Position numbers and translations under genes: made by a program
Notes under the pieces: generated by a model
Told to the model about the DNA's origin: nothing
The model's input: the letters and a program-made list of their open reading frames with translations, nothing else
Database searches by the model: none
NCBI RefSeq assembly: GCF_038003085.1
Contig: NZ_JBBOOM010000001.1
Span: 3,844,001 to 3,908,000 of the forward strand
Reading direction: 5' to 3'
Source of the DNA: Psychrobacillus sp. FSL K6-2836
GTDB lineage: Bacteria > Bacillota > Bacilli > Bacillales_A > Planococcaceae
DNA length: 64,000 nt
Shown here: one piece after another, positions 54,217 through 63,396 of the stretch
Layout: the number at the start of each line of letters is the position of its first letter
Numbering within the stretch: the stretch's first letter is position 1

Positions 54217-55095
54217 ATGACAACCAAACAAGTTGCTTTTCTAGGGCCAGAAGCTTCTTTTACACATTTAGCAACGAAGTCATTATTTCAACAAGAGTTG
54301 TTAGTGCCAATTCGTACTATACCTGAATGTATTGAAGCTGTTGCAACGGGAGAAGTAGATGTAGCGGTAGTCCCTTTGGAAAATGCTTTAGAGGGCACAG
54401 TTCCGTTAACGATAGATTATTTATTCCATGAGGCAGAGCTTTACGTTATTGCAGAGCTATTATCTCCAATCGAGCAGCATTTAATGGTCCATCCAAGTAA
54501 TGCGGAGCGATGGGAAGAAATGATAACTGTATACTCCCATCCACATGCTTTGGCGCAATGCCACAAATATTTGTATTACCGATTTGGAAAAGTACCATTA
54601 GAACAATCATCTTCAACCGCAGCAGCAGCGAAATACGTTTCTGAAAACGAAGATTTATGTATCGCCGCGATTGGAAATACTTCAGCCGCATCGGAATATG
54701 GTTTGAAAATTGTTGAACAAAATATACATGATTTTCATTTTAATCATACGCGCTTTTTTGTGATTTCTAAAAAGAATCATTGTATCGAACGAGATGGTCA
54801 TACAGATCAAGTGAAAACAACGGTCATGATCACCTTACCTAAAGACGATCGTTCTGGTGCCTTACATCAGGTGCTTTCTGTATTTGCATGGAGACAGCTC
54901 AATTTAAGTAAAATTGAGTCACGACCATTAAAAACAGGTTTAGGGCAATATTTCTTTATCATGGATGTTCTAGAAGATGAAGAAAAGCCAATGATGATCG
55001 GTGCAATGGAAGAGTTAAAAGCTCTTGGCTGTGGCGTAAAATCATTAGGCTCGTATTATACATACGAAACAAAAAACGAAGCAATCCGATCTTAA
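54217..55095 (+). CDS. pheA: Prephenate dehydratase
   Basis: 292 residues, monofunctional PheA. Catalytic part: FLGPEASFTHLATKSLF at the N-terminus, VVPLENALEGTV, IAAIGNTSAASEYGL and NHTRFFVISKK (the TRF catalytic motif). ACT domain from about residue 200 with SKIESRPLKTGLGQYFFIMD for phenylalanine feedback. Converts prephenate to phenylpyruvate. Its last codons form part of a terminator hairpin. Confidence 0.96.
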   Translation: MTTKQVAFLGPEASFTHLATKSLFQQELLVPIRTIPECIEAVATGEVDVAVVPLENALEGTVPLTIDYLFHEAELYVIAELLSPIEQHLMVHPSNAERWEEMITVYSHPHALAQCHKYLYYRFGKVPLEQSSSTAAAAKYVSENEDLCIAAIGNTSAASEYGLKIVEQNIHDFHFNHTRFFVISKKNHCIERDGHTDQVKTTVMITLPKDDRSGALHQVLSVFAWRQLNLSKIESRPLKTGLGQYFFIMDVLEDEEKPMMIGAMEELKALGCGVKSLGSYYTYETKNEAIRS

Positions 55096-55117
55096 ATGGA
55101 TTCGCTTCGTTTTTTTG
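55074..55117 (+). terminator. Rho-independent terminator overlapping the end of pheA
   Basis: AACGAAGC-AATCC pairs with GGATT-CGCTTCGTT (one bulged base), with a 10-nt loop containing the pheA stop codon, followed by TTTTTTT. Confidence 0.9.
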
Positions 55118-55551
55118 TTAGAGGCAATAAAGTGCCTAAATTTTCAAGAGAGATAAGAATGTAAATGCTTCTTACGACTACCAAACCAGTGTTCCAGGTA
55201 CTTGGAACGATAACCTCTAGAAATAGTAAATATAAGTGGGTTTGGTAAAGCAAAAATGGAGGATCACTCGAATGTAGAGGGAAATCACTCGAATGAAGAA
55301 GAGTATCACCCGAATGTATAAAAGAATCACTCGAATGTAGAAGAAAATCACTTGAATGTAGAAGAAAAACACCAGAATAAACTCAAGAATCACCGGAAAG
55401 TGCTGGCAGGCTATTTATGAAAGGAAAGAATATTAATTAGCGAATTTTTCAATTGTCTATTTGTAGTTAACAATTATTTCACATTTTCCGAAAAGCTTTT
55501 CAAGCCACTTCCAAGAAGTTGTAGAAGATTGACAGAAAGATGCAGACTGAT
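55118..55551. other. Non-coding region between pheA and niaR
   Basis: No gene seen. It holds an 18-bp imperfect palindrome GTTCCAGGT/ACTTGGAAC at 55191-55208, the 21-bp repeat array at 55263-55409, and an AT-rich tail leading to the niaR terminator. It is framed by terminators on both sides and should not be transcribed from flanking genes. Confidence 0.65.
55263..55409. repeat. 21-bp direct-repeat array (array 2, 7 units)
   Basis: Seven contiguous units start at 55263, 55284, 55305, 55326, 55347, 55368 and 55389: exact 21-bp period. Best-conserved core is ATCACTCGAATG followed by nAGAAGAAA; the last two units are more degenerate. No spacers. The same core on the opposite strand makes up array 1 near 25.1 kb. 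Confidence 0.9.
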
Positions 55552-55595
55552 AAAAGAGAGCAGGTTATGATGTCAGTCACAATCTGCTCTTTTAA
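55552..55595 (-). terminator. Terminator for niaR
   Basis: GAGCAG...CTGCTC stem with A-rich and T-rich flanks lies just downstream of the minus-strand niaR. Outer pairing includes a G-U and T-tract is short, so moderately strong. Confidence 0.6.
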
Positions 55596-55617
55596 TGAAA
55601 ATAGGTTCTGATAATGC

Positions 55618-56148
55618 TTATCCTTCCATCAAATAACCTTTTTCTCTAATTGCACTAATACCTCTATTTAAAATTTCTTCGGTTGGCGCGGACAATAAAT
55701 GCAAATGAATTCCAGCAGTAAGCTCCAATAAAAATGGAGCATCCGTATCTCGTACCTTCTTTAAAAACATTTCTACGTCATGTCGATTAGAAACCATGAT
55801 AGAGGAAGTGATTTCTCCGTATACAGGGTGTTCAACGGTAACGTTTTCTACAGTTACCCCAGCATCAACTAAAGTAAAAAGCTCATCCTCTGAATGAATG
55901 GATTGGTGATTGCATGCTACCCGTCGTTGAACATATGGGGTGCTTTCTTTATCAGGCAATACAATATAGCCTTGACTAGTAGACATAATAGGCGCATTCG
56001 TTGCTTTTAATAATGTTATATCATTCACAATCACCTGTCTGCTGACATTGGTGAGCTTTGCTAACTCCGTGCCAGTCACAGGAGTATGCTCTTCCTTTAA
56101 ATAGGAAAAAATCCAATTCCTACGGTCCTCACCTTTTAACTTTTTCAC
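55618..56148 (-). CDS. niaR: Transcriptional repressor NiaR (niacin-responsive)
   Basis: 176 residues. N-terminal winged helix-turn-helix (GTELAKLTNVSRQVIVNDITLLK, residues about 25-47) and C-terminal 3H domain with conserved histidines in CNHQSIHSEDEL, VEHPVYGEI and GIHLHLLSA, which bind metal and nicotinic acid. B. subtilis NiaR (YrxA) represses nad synthesis genes and niacin transport. Unlike B. subtilis, the nadABC-nifS genes are not adjacent here. Single minus-strand gene in an otherwise rightward region. Confidence 0.92.
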   Translation of the reverse strand: MKKLKGEDRRNWIFSYLKEEHTPVTGTELAKLTNVSRQVIVNDITLLKATNAPIMSTSQGYIVLPDKESTPYVQRRVACNHQSIHSEDELFTLVDAGVTVENVTVEHPVYGEITSSIMVSNRHDVEMFLKKVRDTDAPFLLELTAGIHLHLLSAPTEEILNRGISAIREKGYLMEG

Positions 56149-56284
56149 GATTAACCCCTCCGAACTTGCATAATGACTTGGTTCCTATTCATAAGTTTAT
56201 CATGAAGGGATGGTTGTTTGTTTAAAATCTGTGACCAATTTAAGGTGTTACACATAATTTAAAGGAGAAGGAAGGAGGAAGGCA

Positions 56285-57073
56285 GTGCAAACTCATATTG
56301 TTGTAAAAGGGGACACTCTGTGGAAAATTTCCAGAAATTATGGTGTTTCTTTTGAGGAATTAAAGAAAGTTAATGCGCATCTCGCTAATCCGGAATATAT
56401 TGTGCCTGGTATGAAAATTTTTATTCCAAATTCTAAGAAAATGGAATCGACGACACATCCATACAGCGATAATCGACCAGTAAAGAAAGAAATGGTCAAA
56501 AAAGAAATGATAAAAAAGGAGGAAGTGAAAATCCCGCAACCTAATAAATCAAAGATGCATCCAGCACCACCAGTAGTGCCAGTAGTACCGTTGCCCAAAC
56601 CGATGCAACCCGTAGCTCCTACGTATCAACAGCCACAGCCGCCAAAGCAACAACAAAAGCCACAACCACCGCCGCAACAACCGCAACCCCAGCCATCCTA
56701 TACATTCCCAATTCATACGATGCCTGTACCTGACATTGATATGACCCCATCTCCCCAAGGTTGGAGATTGATGGAGTCTACGTCTATTCACATTCATAAC
56801 CATATTGAGAATTATGATATAGATGTTGATAAAACGCCAGTATCGCAACCAACACCGCAGCCTGTCCAACCAACGCCAATACAACCAACACCGCAGCTAA
56901 CAAGTCCGATAATGGAAGAAGCTTCACCTACTTTCCCGACAATGTATCCGTGCCCGCCATTTCAACCATTTCCATACATGCAGCCAGAAGTAAATTACGG
57001 AGGATTCCCATGTATACAAGTTTGTTATGTACCTGTATATCCATGTCCTCCCTATCCTTATCCCCATTATTAA
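56285..57073 (+). CDS. safA: SafA-like spore coat morphogenetic LysM protein
   Basis: 262 residues. GTG start 56285 after GAAGGAGGAAGG. LysM domain at 1-50 (HIVVKGDTLWKISRNYGVSF, YIVPGMKIFIPN), then a long Pro/Gln/Met-rich low-complexity region ending with PCPPFQPFPYMQPEVNYGG and aromatic/Cys-containing PYPYPHY. It matches SafA of B. subtilis in N-terminal sequence, layout and location (upstream of ruvAB), but is shorter (387 in B. subtilis). SafA organises inner coat on the spore cortex. Next gene starts 3 bp after the stop. Confidence 0.83.
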   Translation: MQTHIVVKGDTLWKISRNYGVSFEELKKVNAHLANPEYIVPGMKIFIPNSKKMESTTHPYSDNRPVKKEMVKKEMIKKEEVKIPQPNKSKMHPAPPVVPVVPLPKPMQPVAPTYQQPQPPKQQQKPQPPPQQPQPQPSYTFPIHTMPVPDIDMTPSPQGWRLMESTSIHIHNHIENYDIDVDKTPVSQPTPQPVQPTPIQPTPQLTSPIMEEASPTFPTMYPCPPFQPFPYMQPEVNYGGFPCIQVCYVPVYPCPPYPYPHY

Positions 57074-57076
57074 AAC

Positions 57077-57925
57077 GTGAGTACGTATATACGGCAGATT
57101 AAGAAAAATGTATGGAAATGGAAAAATGAAAACGGCATATTCTCTGTAAAAAAATATCCAACCGTTGAACAGGCAGAAAAAATTCGCCTAATTCATAAAG
57201 AGCTAGAATCCATCGATAAACCTTTTATACTTCCAATTATTGAATCGACACAAGAGGATTTTATTATTCAACCATGGTATAAAGGGACACATACAGTTTC
57301 CTATCGTTTTAAAGAAGACAGAAAAGAAGTCTATTCTCTCCTAAATCAAATTCATGAGACCAATCGTATAGTTGACTGGGAAGATAGCAATTTATTTTAT
57401 TCTTTTAATCTTATTTCTAAATGGCAGAATCGGAAATGGAAGATGAATGAAATCTCCTTTTTCATCGAGTCACATATAGGATGTAATCAGACAAAACTAC
57501 TATTGCTTTGTGGTGATGTTGCATTACGAAATATGAAACCATTTAATATGGAAAAACGAACCTTACTACACGGGGATGTTGTTCATCATAATTTTTTATC
57601 GGATAGCTCTGATTATAAAATAATTGATTTTGATCTGGCTGTGATAGGTCCAAGAGAAATGGAAAATATATTATGGATGCATCGGGTACTTCCGGAAATA
57701 GACTATGATATTTTGTTGCTTATCCAAGAATTTCCACATCTTGAAAAAGTAGTTCGACAGTATAAGGAAGCAATGATGTATCCTAATGAGCTATATCGAG
57801 AATGGTTGTACGCTTACTCATTGCCCAAAGAGCGTAAACAGAAATTTATCGAACAGTTAATACCATATACTAATAAAGCACTAACAGAATGGCCCAATTT
57901 ATGCTATACTTTAAGTAAACTATAA
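57077..57925 (+). CDS. Spore coat-associated APH-fold kinase-like protein (CotS/YsxE-like)
   Basis: 282 residues; GTG start 57077, 3 bp after safA. Fold of aminoglycoside phosphotransferases: catalytic loop LLHGDVVHHNFL with HGD...N, and IIDFDLAVIGP with the metal-binding aspartate. The usual glycine-rich loop is poorly formed. Similar to the coat proteins CotS/CotI/YsxE/YutH of Bacilli; in B. subtilis ysxE is beside spoVID. Linked to safA here, so a spore-coat role is likely. Substrate unknown. Confidence 0.78.
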   Translation: MSTYIRQIKKNVWKWKNENGIFSVKKYPTVEQAEKIRLIHKELESIDKPFILPIIESTQEDFIIQPWYKGTHTVSYRFKEDRKEVYSLLNQIHETNRIVDWEDSNLFYSFNLISKWQNRKWKMNEISFFIESHIGCNQTKLLLLCGDVALRNMKPFNMEKRTLLHGDVVHHNFLSDSSDYKIIDFDLAVIGPREMENILWMHRVLPEIDYDILLLIQEFPHLEKVVRQYKEAMMYPNELYREWLYAYSLPKERKQKFIEQLIPYTNKALTEWPNLCYTLSKL

Positions 57926-57937
57926 TCGTTCTATTTA

Positions 57938-57977
57938 GGAGTTGGTCGCTCGGGCTTTGAGCGGCCTTCTTTGTTTG
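57938..57977 (+). terminator. Terminator-like hairpin after the coat kinase gene
   Basis: AGttGGtCGCTC pairs with GAGCGgCCttCT around GGGCTTT; the downstream tract TTCTTTGTTTG is only moderately T-rich. Confidence 0.6.
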
Positions 57978-57980
57978 TTA

Positions 57981-57989
57981 TGCTATAAT
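57981..57989 (+). promoter_or_regulatory. Extended -10 element upstream of ruvA
   Basis: TGCTATAAT at 57981-57989, an extended -10; a recognisable -35 is missing. About 30 bp before the ruvA start. Confidence 0.4.
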
Positions 57990-58018
57990 AACAGTATGAA
58001 TTGTGAGGGATTTAGAGG

Positions 58019-58639
58019 ATGTATGATTACATAAAAGGACAAGTAACTCGGGTCACACCAGAATACGTGGTAGTGGAGCAGCAGGGAATAGGTTATCAAC
58101 TCTTTACGCCGAATCCATTTGCCTTCAGAAAAAGTGAGGAAATGGTCCAAGTATATACGCACTTTCATGTCCGTGAGGATGCGCAGCAGCTTATGGGATT
58201 TCCAAGCCTTGCGCAGAGGGAATTATTTCGTAAGCTCATTTTAGTTTCCGGGATTGGTCCGAAGGGCGCTTTGGCAATTTTAGCTAGTGGGGAGCCAACC
58301 CACGTCATTCAAGCGATCGAAAGAGAAGATGAAACATTCTTAGTGAAATTTCCTGGGGTAGGAAAGAAAACTGCTCGCCAAATGATATTAGATTTAAAAG
58401 GAAAACTAAATGATTTAATAGATTTTGAACTGCTAGAATACGAAGATGATGAACCTAACTTATTTGATAATGGGGAAGCTGATCATGAACTTGAAGAAGC
58501 AATGCTAGCACTAACAGCATTAGGATATTCGGAGAGAGAATTAGCTAAAATTCGACCACTGCTTAAAGCGGAGGCTGGACTTCAAACAACCGACCAATTT
58601 ATGAAAAAAGCTTTACAATTATTATTTGGAGGCAAATAA
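58019..58639 (+). CDS. ruvA: Holliday junction branch migration protein RuvA
   Basis: 206 residues. N-terminal OB-fold ([26 protein letters not shown]), two helix-hairpin-helix motifs ([14 protein letters not shown] and [13 protein letters not shown]) and C-terminal domain III that regulates RuvB. Recognises the junction and recruits RuvB. ruvB follows after 23 bp. Start ATG 58019 after TTTAGAGG. Confidence 0.96.
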   Translation: MYDYIKGQVTRVTPEYVVVEQQGIGYQLFTPNPFAFRKSEEMVQVYTHFHVREDAQQLMGFPSLAQRELFRKLILVSGIGPKGALAILASGEPTHVIQAIEREDETFLVKFPGVGKKTARQMILDLKGKLNDLIDFELLEYEDDEPNLFDNGEADHELEEAMLALTALGYSERELAKIRPLLKAEAGLQTTDQFMKKALQLLFGGK

Positions 58640-58662
58640 ACAAAAGAAAGGAGGTTCTAGGT

Positions 58663-59676
58663 ATGGATGAACGTGTCATTTCAAGCGAAATTTCCAATTT
58701 TGACGAACCTTTCGAGCAATCACTTCGTCCTCAGTTTCTAAAGCAATATATTGGGCAAGATAAAATCAAACATAATTTACAAATTTTTATCGAAGCAGCT
58801 AAAATGAGAAGTGAGAGTTTAGATCACTGTCTTTTATACGGGCCTCCTGGACTTGGTAAAACAACACTTGCTGCTGTAATTGCAAATGAAATGGACGTAC
58901 AAATTAGAATGACAAGTGGTCCAGCTATCGAGCGTCCTGGCGACTTAGCCGCAATTGTAAGTTCACTGGAACCTGGAGATGTATTATTCATAGACGAAAT
59001 TCATCGGTTGAATCGATCCATCGAAGAAGTTCTTTATCCAGCAATGGAAGACTTTTGCCTGGATATCGTAGTAGGGAAAGGACCTGCCGCTAGAAGTGTG
59101 CGTCTTGACTTACCGCCATTTACCTTAATAGGTGCCACTACAAGAGCTGGTGCGTTATCTGCACCTTTACGTGATCGCTTTGGAGTCTTGCTGCGGCTGG
59201 ATTACTATGATGAAGATGCATTGACTTCTATTGTGGCACGTAGTTCAGAGTTGTTTAATGCATCCATTGATCATGAATCTGCCGGGGAAATCGCTAGAAG
59301 GTCTAGAGGTACTCCTCGTATCGCTAACCGTTTGTTAAAAAGAGTACGAGACTATGCACAGGTTCGTGGAAATGGGCATATCTCGATAGATATGGCTAAA
59401 GAGGCGTTAGAGCTACTTCAAGTAGATCCTCGTGGATTGGATCATATTGATCATAAACTAATTTTGGCTATGATTGAACGATTCAGAGGTGGCCCTGTTG
59501 GCTTAGATACTATTGCAGCAAGTATTGGAGAAGAGTCTGCTACGATTGAAGATGTATATGAACCATATCTTCTTCAAATTGGCTTTATCCAACGTTCGCC
59601 TAGAGGAAGAATTGTTACACCACTTGCTTATGAACATTTAGGAATTGCATTGCCAATGGAAAGAAAAGAATTATAA
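58663..59676 (+). CDS. ruvB: Holliday junction DNA helicase RuvB
   Basis: 337 residues, AAA+ motor. Walker [10 protein letters not shown] at 60-68, Walker [11 protein letters not shown], arginine-finger region and C-terminal winged helix. Drives branch migration with RuvA. queA follows at 14 bp, so ruvAB-queA-tgt-yajC appears to be one transcript. Confidence 0.97.
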   Translation: MDERVISSEISNFDEPFEQSLRPQFLKQYIGQDKIKHNLQIFIEAAKMRSESLDHCLLYGPPGLGKTTLAAVIANEMDVQIRMTSGPAIERPGDLAAIVSSLEPGDVLFIDEIHRLNRSIEEVLYPAMEDFCLDIVVGKGPAARSVRLDLPPFTLIGATTRAGALSAPLRDRFGVLLRLDYYDEDALTSIVARSSELFNASIDHESAGEIARRSRGTPRIANRLLKRVRDYAQVRGNGHISIDMAKEALELLQVDPRGLDHIDHKLILAMIERFRGGPVGLDTIAASIGEESATIEDVYEPYLLQIGFIQRSPRGRIVTPLAYEHLGIALPMERKEL

Positions 59677-59690
59677 AGGATGTCCTATAT

Positions 59691-60731
59691 ATGAGAGTAG
59701 AAGATTTTGATTTTGAATTACCAGAAGAACTAATTGCCCAAATACCACTTTTGGATAGAACGAGTAGTAAGCTATTAATAGCAGATTTTGAAAAACAGTC
59801 GTATATACATACTCATTTTAAGGGAATACTAGATGAATTAAATGAGGGAGATTGCCTTGTGTTGAACGATACGAAGGTGATGCCTGCTCGTTTGATGGGT
59901 ATGAAAGAAGAAACTGGAGCGAATGTAGAAGTACTTTTATTGACACAAATAGAAGGGGATCATTGGGAGACACTTGTGAAACCTGCAAAACGGGTCAAAA
60001 TAGGCACAGAAATTACATTTGGTGAAGGTTTGTTGAAGGCAGTCTGTACAGATATAAAAGACCATGGTGGGCGAATTTTCCGATTTGAATATTCGGGTGT
60101 ATTTTTTGAAGTATTAGACCAATTAGGAGAAATGCCACTTCCTCCATATATTCATGAAAAGTTGGAAAATAAAGATCGATATCAAACAGTCTATGCAAAA
60201 GAGCAAGGTTCAGCAGCAGCTCCAACAGCCGGCCTACATTTCACAGATGCATTATTAGAAGATATTCGACTAAAAGGTGTAAAAATAGCGTTTGTGACAT
60301 TACATGTGGGGCTTGGAACTTTCCGTCCCGTTAGTGTAGATTCTATTGATGACCATGAAATGCATTCTGAATTTTATCGGATTACTGAGGAAACAGCAGA
60401 TGTTATTAACCAGGTGAAAGCAACAGGTGGAAAAGTTGTTGCAGTTGGGACTACCTCTACGAGAACACTAGAAACCGTGGCAACAAAATTTAATGGAAAA
60501 CTTCAAGCAGACAGTGGTTGGACTTCGATATTTATATATCCAGGTTATGAATTTAAGTGTATAGATGGGATGATTACAAATTTCCATTTACCTAAATCTA
60601 CCTTAGTTATGCTTGTTAGTGCACTTACTTCTAGAGAGTTTATACTCTCTGCATATAAAGAAGCAGTGGACTTAAAGTATCGCTTTTTTAGTTTTGGAGA
60701 TGCAATGTTTATAAAAGGAAGGAATTATTAA
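59691..60731 (+). CDS. queA: S-adenosylmethionine:tRNA ribosyltransferase-isomerase
   Basis: 346 residues. QueA makes epoxyqueuosine from preQ1-modified tRNA, using SAM as ribosyl donor. Family segments: [48 protein letters not shown] and [21 protein letters not shown] 59691, ribosome site AAAGGATG. Stop is directly followed by the tgt start with no gap. Confidence 0.96.
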   Translation: MRVEDFDFELPEELIAQIPLLDRTSSKLLIADFEKQSYIHTHFKGILDELNEGDCLVLNDTKVMPARLMGMKEETGANVEVLLLTQIEGDHWETLVKPAKRVKIGTEITFGEGLLKAVCTDIKDHGGRIFRFEYSGVFFEVLDQLGEMPLPPYIHEKLENKDRYQTVYAKEQGSAAAPTAGLHFTDALLEDIRLKGVKIAFVTLHVGLGTFRPVSVDSIDDHEMHSEFYRITEETADVINQVKATGGKVVAVGTTSTRTLETVATKFNGKLQADSGWTSIFIYPGYEFKCIDGMITNFHLPKSTLVMLVSALTSREFILSAYKEAVDLKYRFFSFGDAMFIKGRNY

Positions 60732-61871
<1,140 letters not shown>

Positions 61872-61915
61872 TTCTTGTATACTAGGTAAAGAGATAAAGG
61901 AGGGGAAATAAATAC

Positions 61916-62182
61916 ATGGATACATTAGTAGGATTGTTGCCAATTATTGCTATGTTCGCGGTAATGTGGTTCTTCATCATTAGACCAGCACAGAAGCGTC
62001 AAAAAAACACAGCACAAATGCAAAATAATATTAAACGTGGAGACGATATCATTACTGTTGGCGGGTTACACGCTAAGGTAGATGCAGTAGATGATCAAAC
62101 GATCTTCGTTACTGTTGCAGACGGAACTCGTTTACAATTCGAGCGCGTAGCAGTAGGACGAGTAGTAACAGAAACTAAGTAA
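61916..62182 (+). CDS. yajC: Preprotein translocase subunit YajC
   Basis: 88 residues. One N-terminal TM helix (LVGLLPIIAMFAVMWFFIIRP) followed by a cytoplasmic small beta domain with KRGDDIITVGGLHAKV, typical of YajC (B. subtilis yrbF). Associates with SecDF. ATG 61916 after AAAGGAGGGG. Followed by repeated intergenic elements. Confidence 0.95.
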   Translation: MDTLVGLLPIIAMFAVMWFFIIRPAQKRQKNTAQMQNNIKRGDDIITVGGLHAKVDAVDDQTIFVTVADGTRLQFERVAVGRVVTETK

Positions 62183-62186
62183 TAAT

Positions 62187-62545
62187 GAAATGTGCAAGCG
62201 CCTAAGAAAGCCCCGACAGGCACTGGAAGGGTTTCGCATAAAGGCGTTCCTTGCCTTTATCGAAAACCTGAAGTGACCCGAGGGGCTGGGCGCTGGAACT
62301 AGACAGGTAGAAAAGCGGAATGCGCCGATTAGTTGCGACTAGCGCTGGAAGGCTTGTGAGAAAGGCGCCTTTTGCCTTACTCACAAGCCTGAAGCGACTC
62401 GAGCGACTGGCGCATGAAGACTAGACAGTAGGAAATGTGCAAGCGCCTAAGAAAGCCCCGACAGGCACTGGAAGGGTTTCGCATAAAGGCGTTCCTTGCC
62501 TTTATCGAAAATCTGAAGTGACCCGAGGGGCTGGGCGCTGGAACA
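62187..62545. repeat. Cluster of three long-hairpin intergenic elements
   Basis: Copy A 62187-62299 and copy B 62432-62544 differ at one position in 113 and are 245 bp apart. Each folds into a long interrupted hairpin: GCGCC/GGCGC, GCCCC/GGGGC, CACTggAAGG/CCTgaAGTG and TAAAGGC/GCCTTTA. Between them (about 62312-62425) lies a diverged third member with the same plan (GCTTGTGAG/CTCACAAGC apical arms and GCGCC/GGCGC ends). No protein is encoded; the short frame at 62437 is a by-product. A truncated relative lies at 54148. Confidence 0.85.
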
Positions 62546-62747
62546 AGACTGGGGATGTGATAGCGTCTATGAAATGTTTGCAGTCATGTGAGAATCTAAT
62601 AGGCGCTATAACAAACTGCAAAAATTCGTAGTATGCTAGATAGCTACAAAATTAGTTGTCTTTATTAAAATACATAAGAAAAAGAACTTATTCATTTTAT
62701 ATGAGTAAGTTCTTTTTCTTTGGGCAAGGTAATTATGAGGTGATTAT
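62546..62747. other. Intergenic tail before yrbG with hairpins
   Basis: No gene. It contains TTTGCAGT/ACTGCAAA (62577-62626) enclosing segment GGCGCTATA, which may be a further decayed element, and the terminator at 62676-62722. Confidence 0.5.
62676..62722. terminator. Strong bidirectional hairpin terminator
   Basis: AAGAAAAAGAACTTA (62676-62690) and TAAGTTCTTTTTCTT (62706-62720) pair perfectly over 15 bp with T-runs on either strand. It isolates yajC from yrbG. Confidence 0.85.
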
Positions 62748-63386
62748 GTGCAGGACTTACTCATAATTATGATTCGAACATTTTTTTTATACTGGTTTAT
62801 TTTGTTAATACTTCGCCTGATGGGAAAAAGAGAAGTTGGCGAGCTAAGTATTTTCGACTTAGTTGTCTTTCTATTAATAGCGGAGGTAGCAGCATTTTCA
62901 TTGGACGATCCTCACAGTAATCTTTTTCATGCAATTGTTCCAATGATTATATTGTTTCTCATTCAGATTGGCGTATCCTACTTTTCTTTAAAAAGCAAAA
63001 AGTTTCGTGATGTAATGGAAGGCGAGCCTTCCATACTTATACGAGATGGAATTATCATTGAAAAAGAGATGAGAAAACAACGTTATAATTTAGATGACAT
63101 GCTTCAACAACTACGAGAACAACAGATTGGTTCGATTCAGTCTGTCTCATATGCTTTTTTAGAGCCATCAGGGAACTTATCTGTCTTTAAAAAAGATGAA
63201 GAACAATACGTTTTTCCACTTATAATAGATGGTGATATACAACATAGACATTTAGAGCATATTGGTAAAAATGAAAAATGGTTGATGCAAGAACTAGAGC
63301 AAAAGCAAATCATGAACTATAAAAAAATATTTTACTGTAGTTATGAAAACAAAGTGCTATATATTCAGCTAAAGACTTCTTTTTAG
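62748..63386 (+). CDS. yrbG: DUF421/YetF-family membrane protein (YrbG-like)
   Basis: 212 residues. GTG start 62748 after ATGAGGTGA. Three N-terminal TM helices (with LRLMGKREVGELSIFDLVVFLLI, the family signature) and a cytoplasmic domain with MEGEPSILIRDGIIIEKEMRKQRYNLDDMLQQLREQQI. Function unknown; related YetF proteins occur in spore and germination contexts. Position between yajC and spoVB matches B. subtilis yrbG. Convergent with spoVB, 10 bp between stops. Confidence 0.88.
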   Translation: MQDLLIIMIRTFFLYWFILLILRLMGKREVGELSIFDLVVFLLIAEVAAFSLDDPHSNLFHAIVPMIILFLIQIGVSYFSLKSKKFRDVMEGEPSILIRDGIIIEKEMRKQRYNLDDMLQQLREQQIGSIQSVSYAFLEPSGNLSVFKKDEEQYVFPLIIDGDIQHRHLEHIGKNEKWLMQELEQKQIMNYKKIFYCSYENKVLYIQLKTSF

Positions 63387-63396
63387 TAGAAATTGC

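Noticed and set aside
62437-62631. 64-aa open frame in the repeat cluster
   Set aside because: It starts inside a repeated hairpin, its first half exists in two near-identical DNA copies, and no ribosome site is seen.
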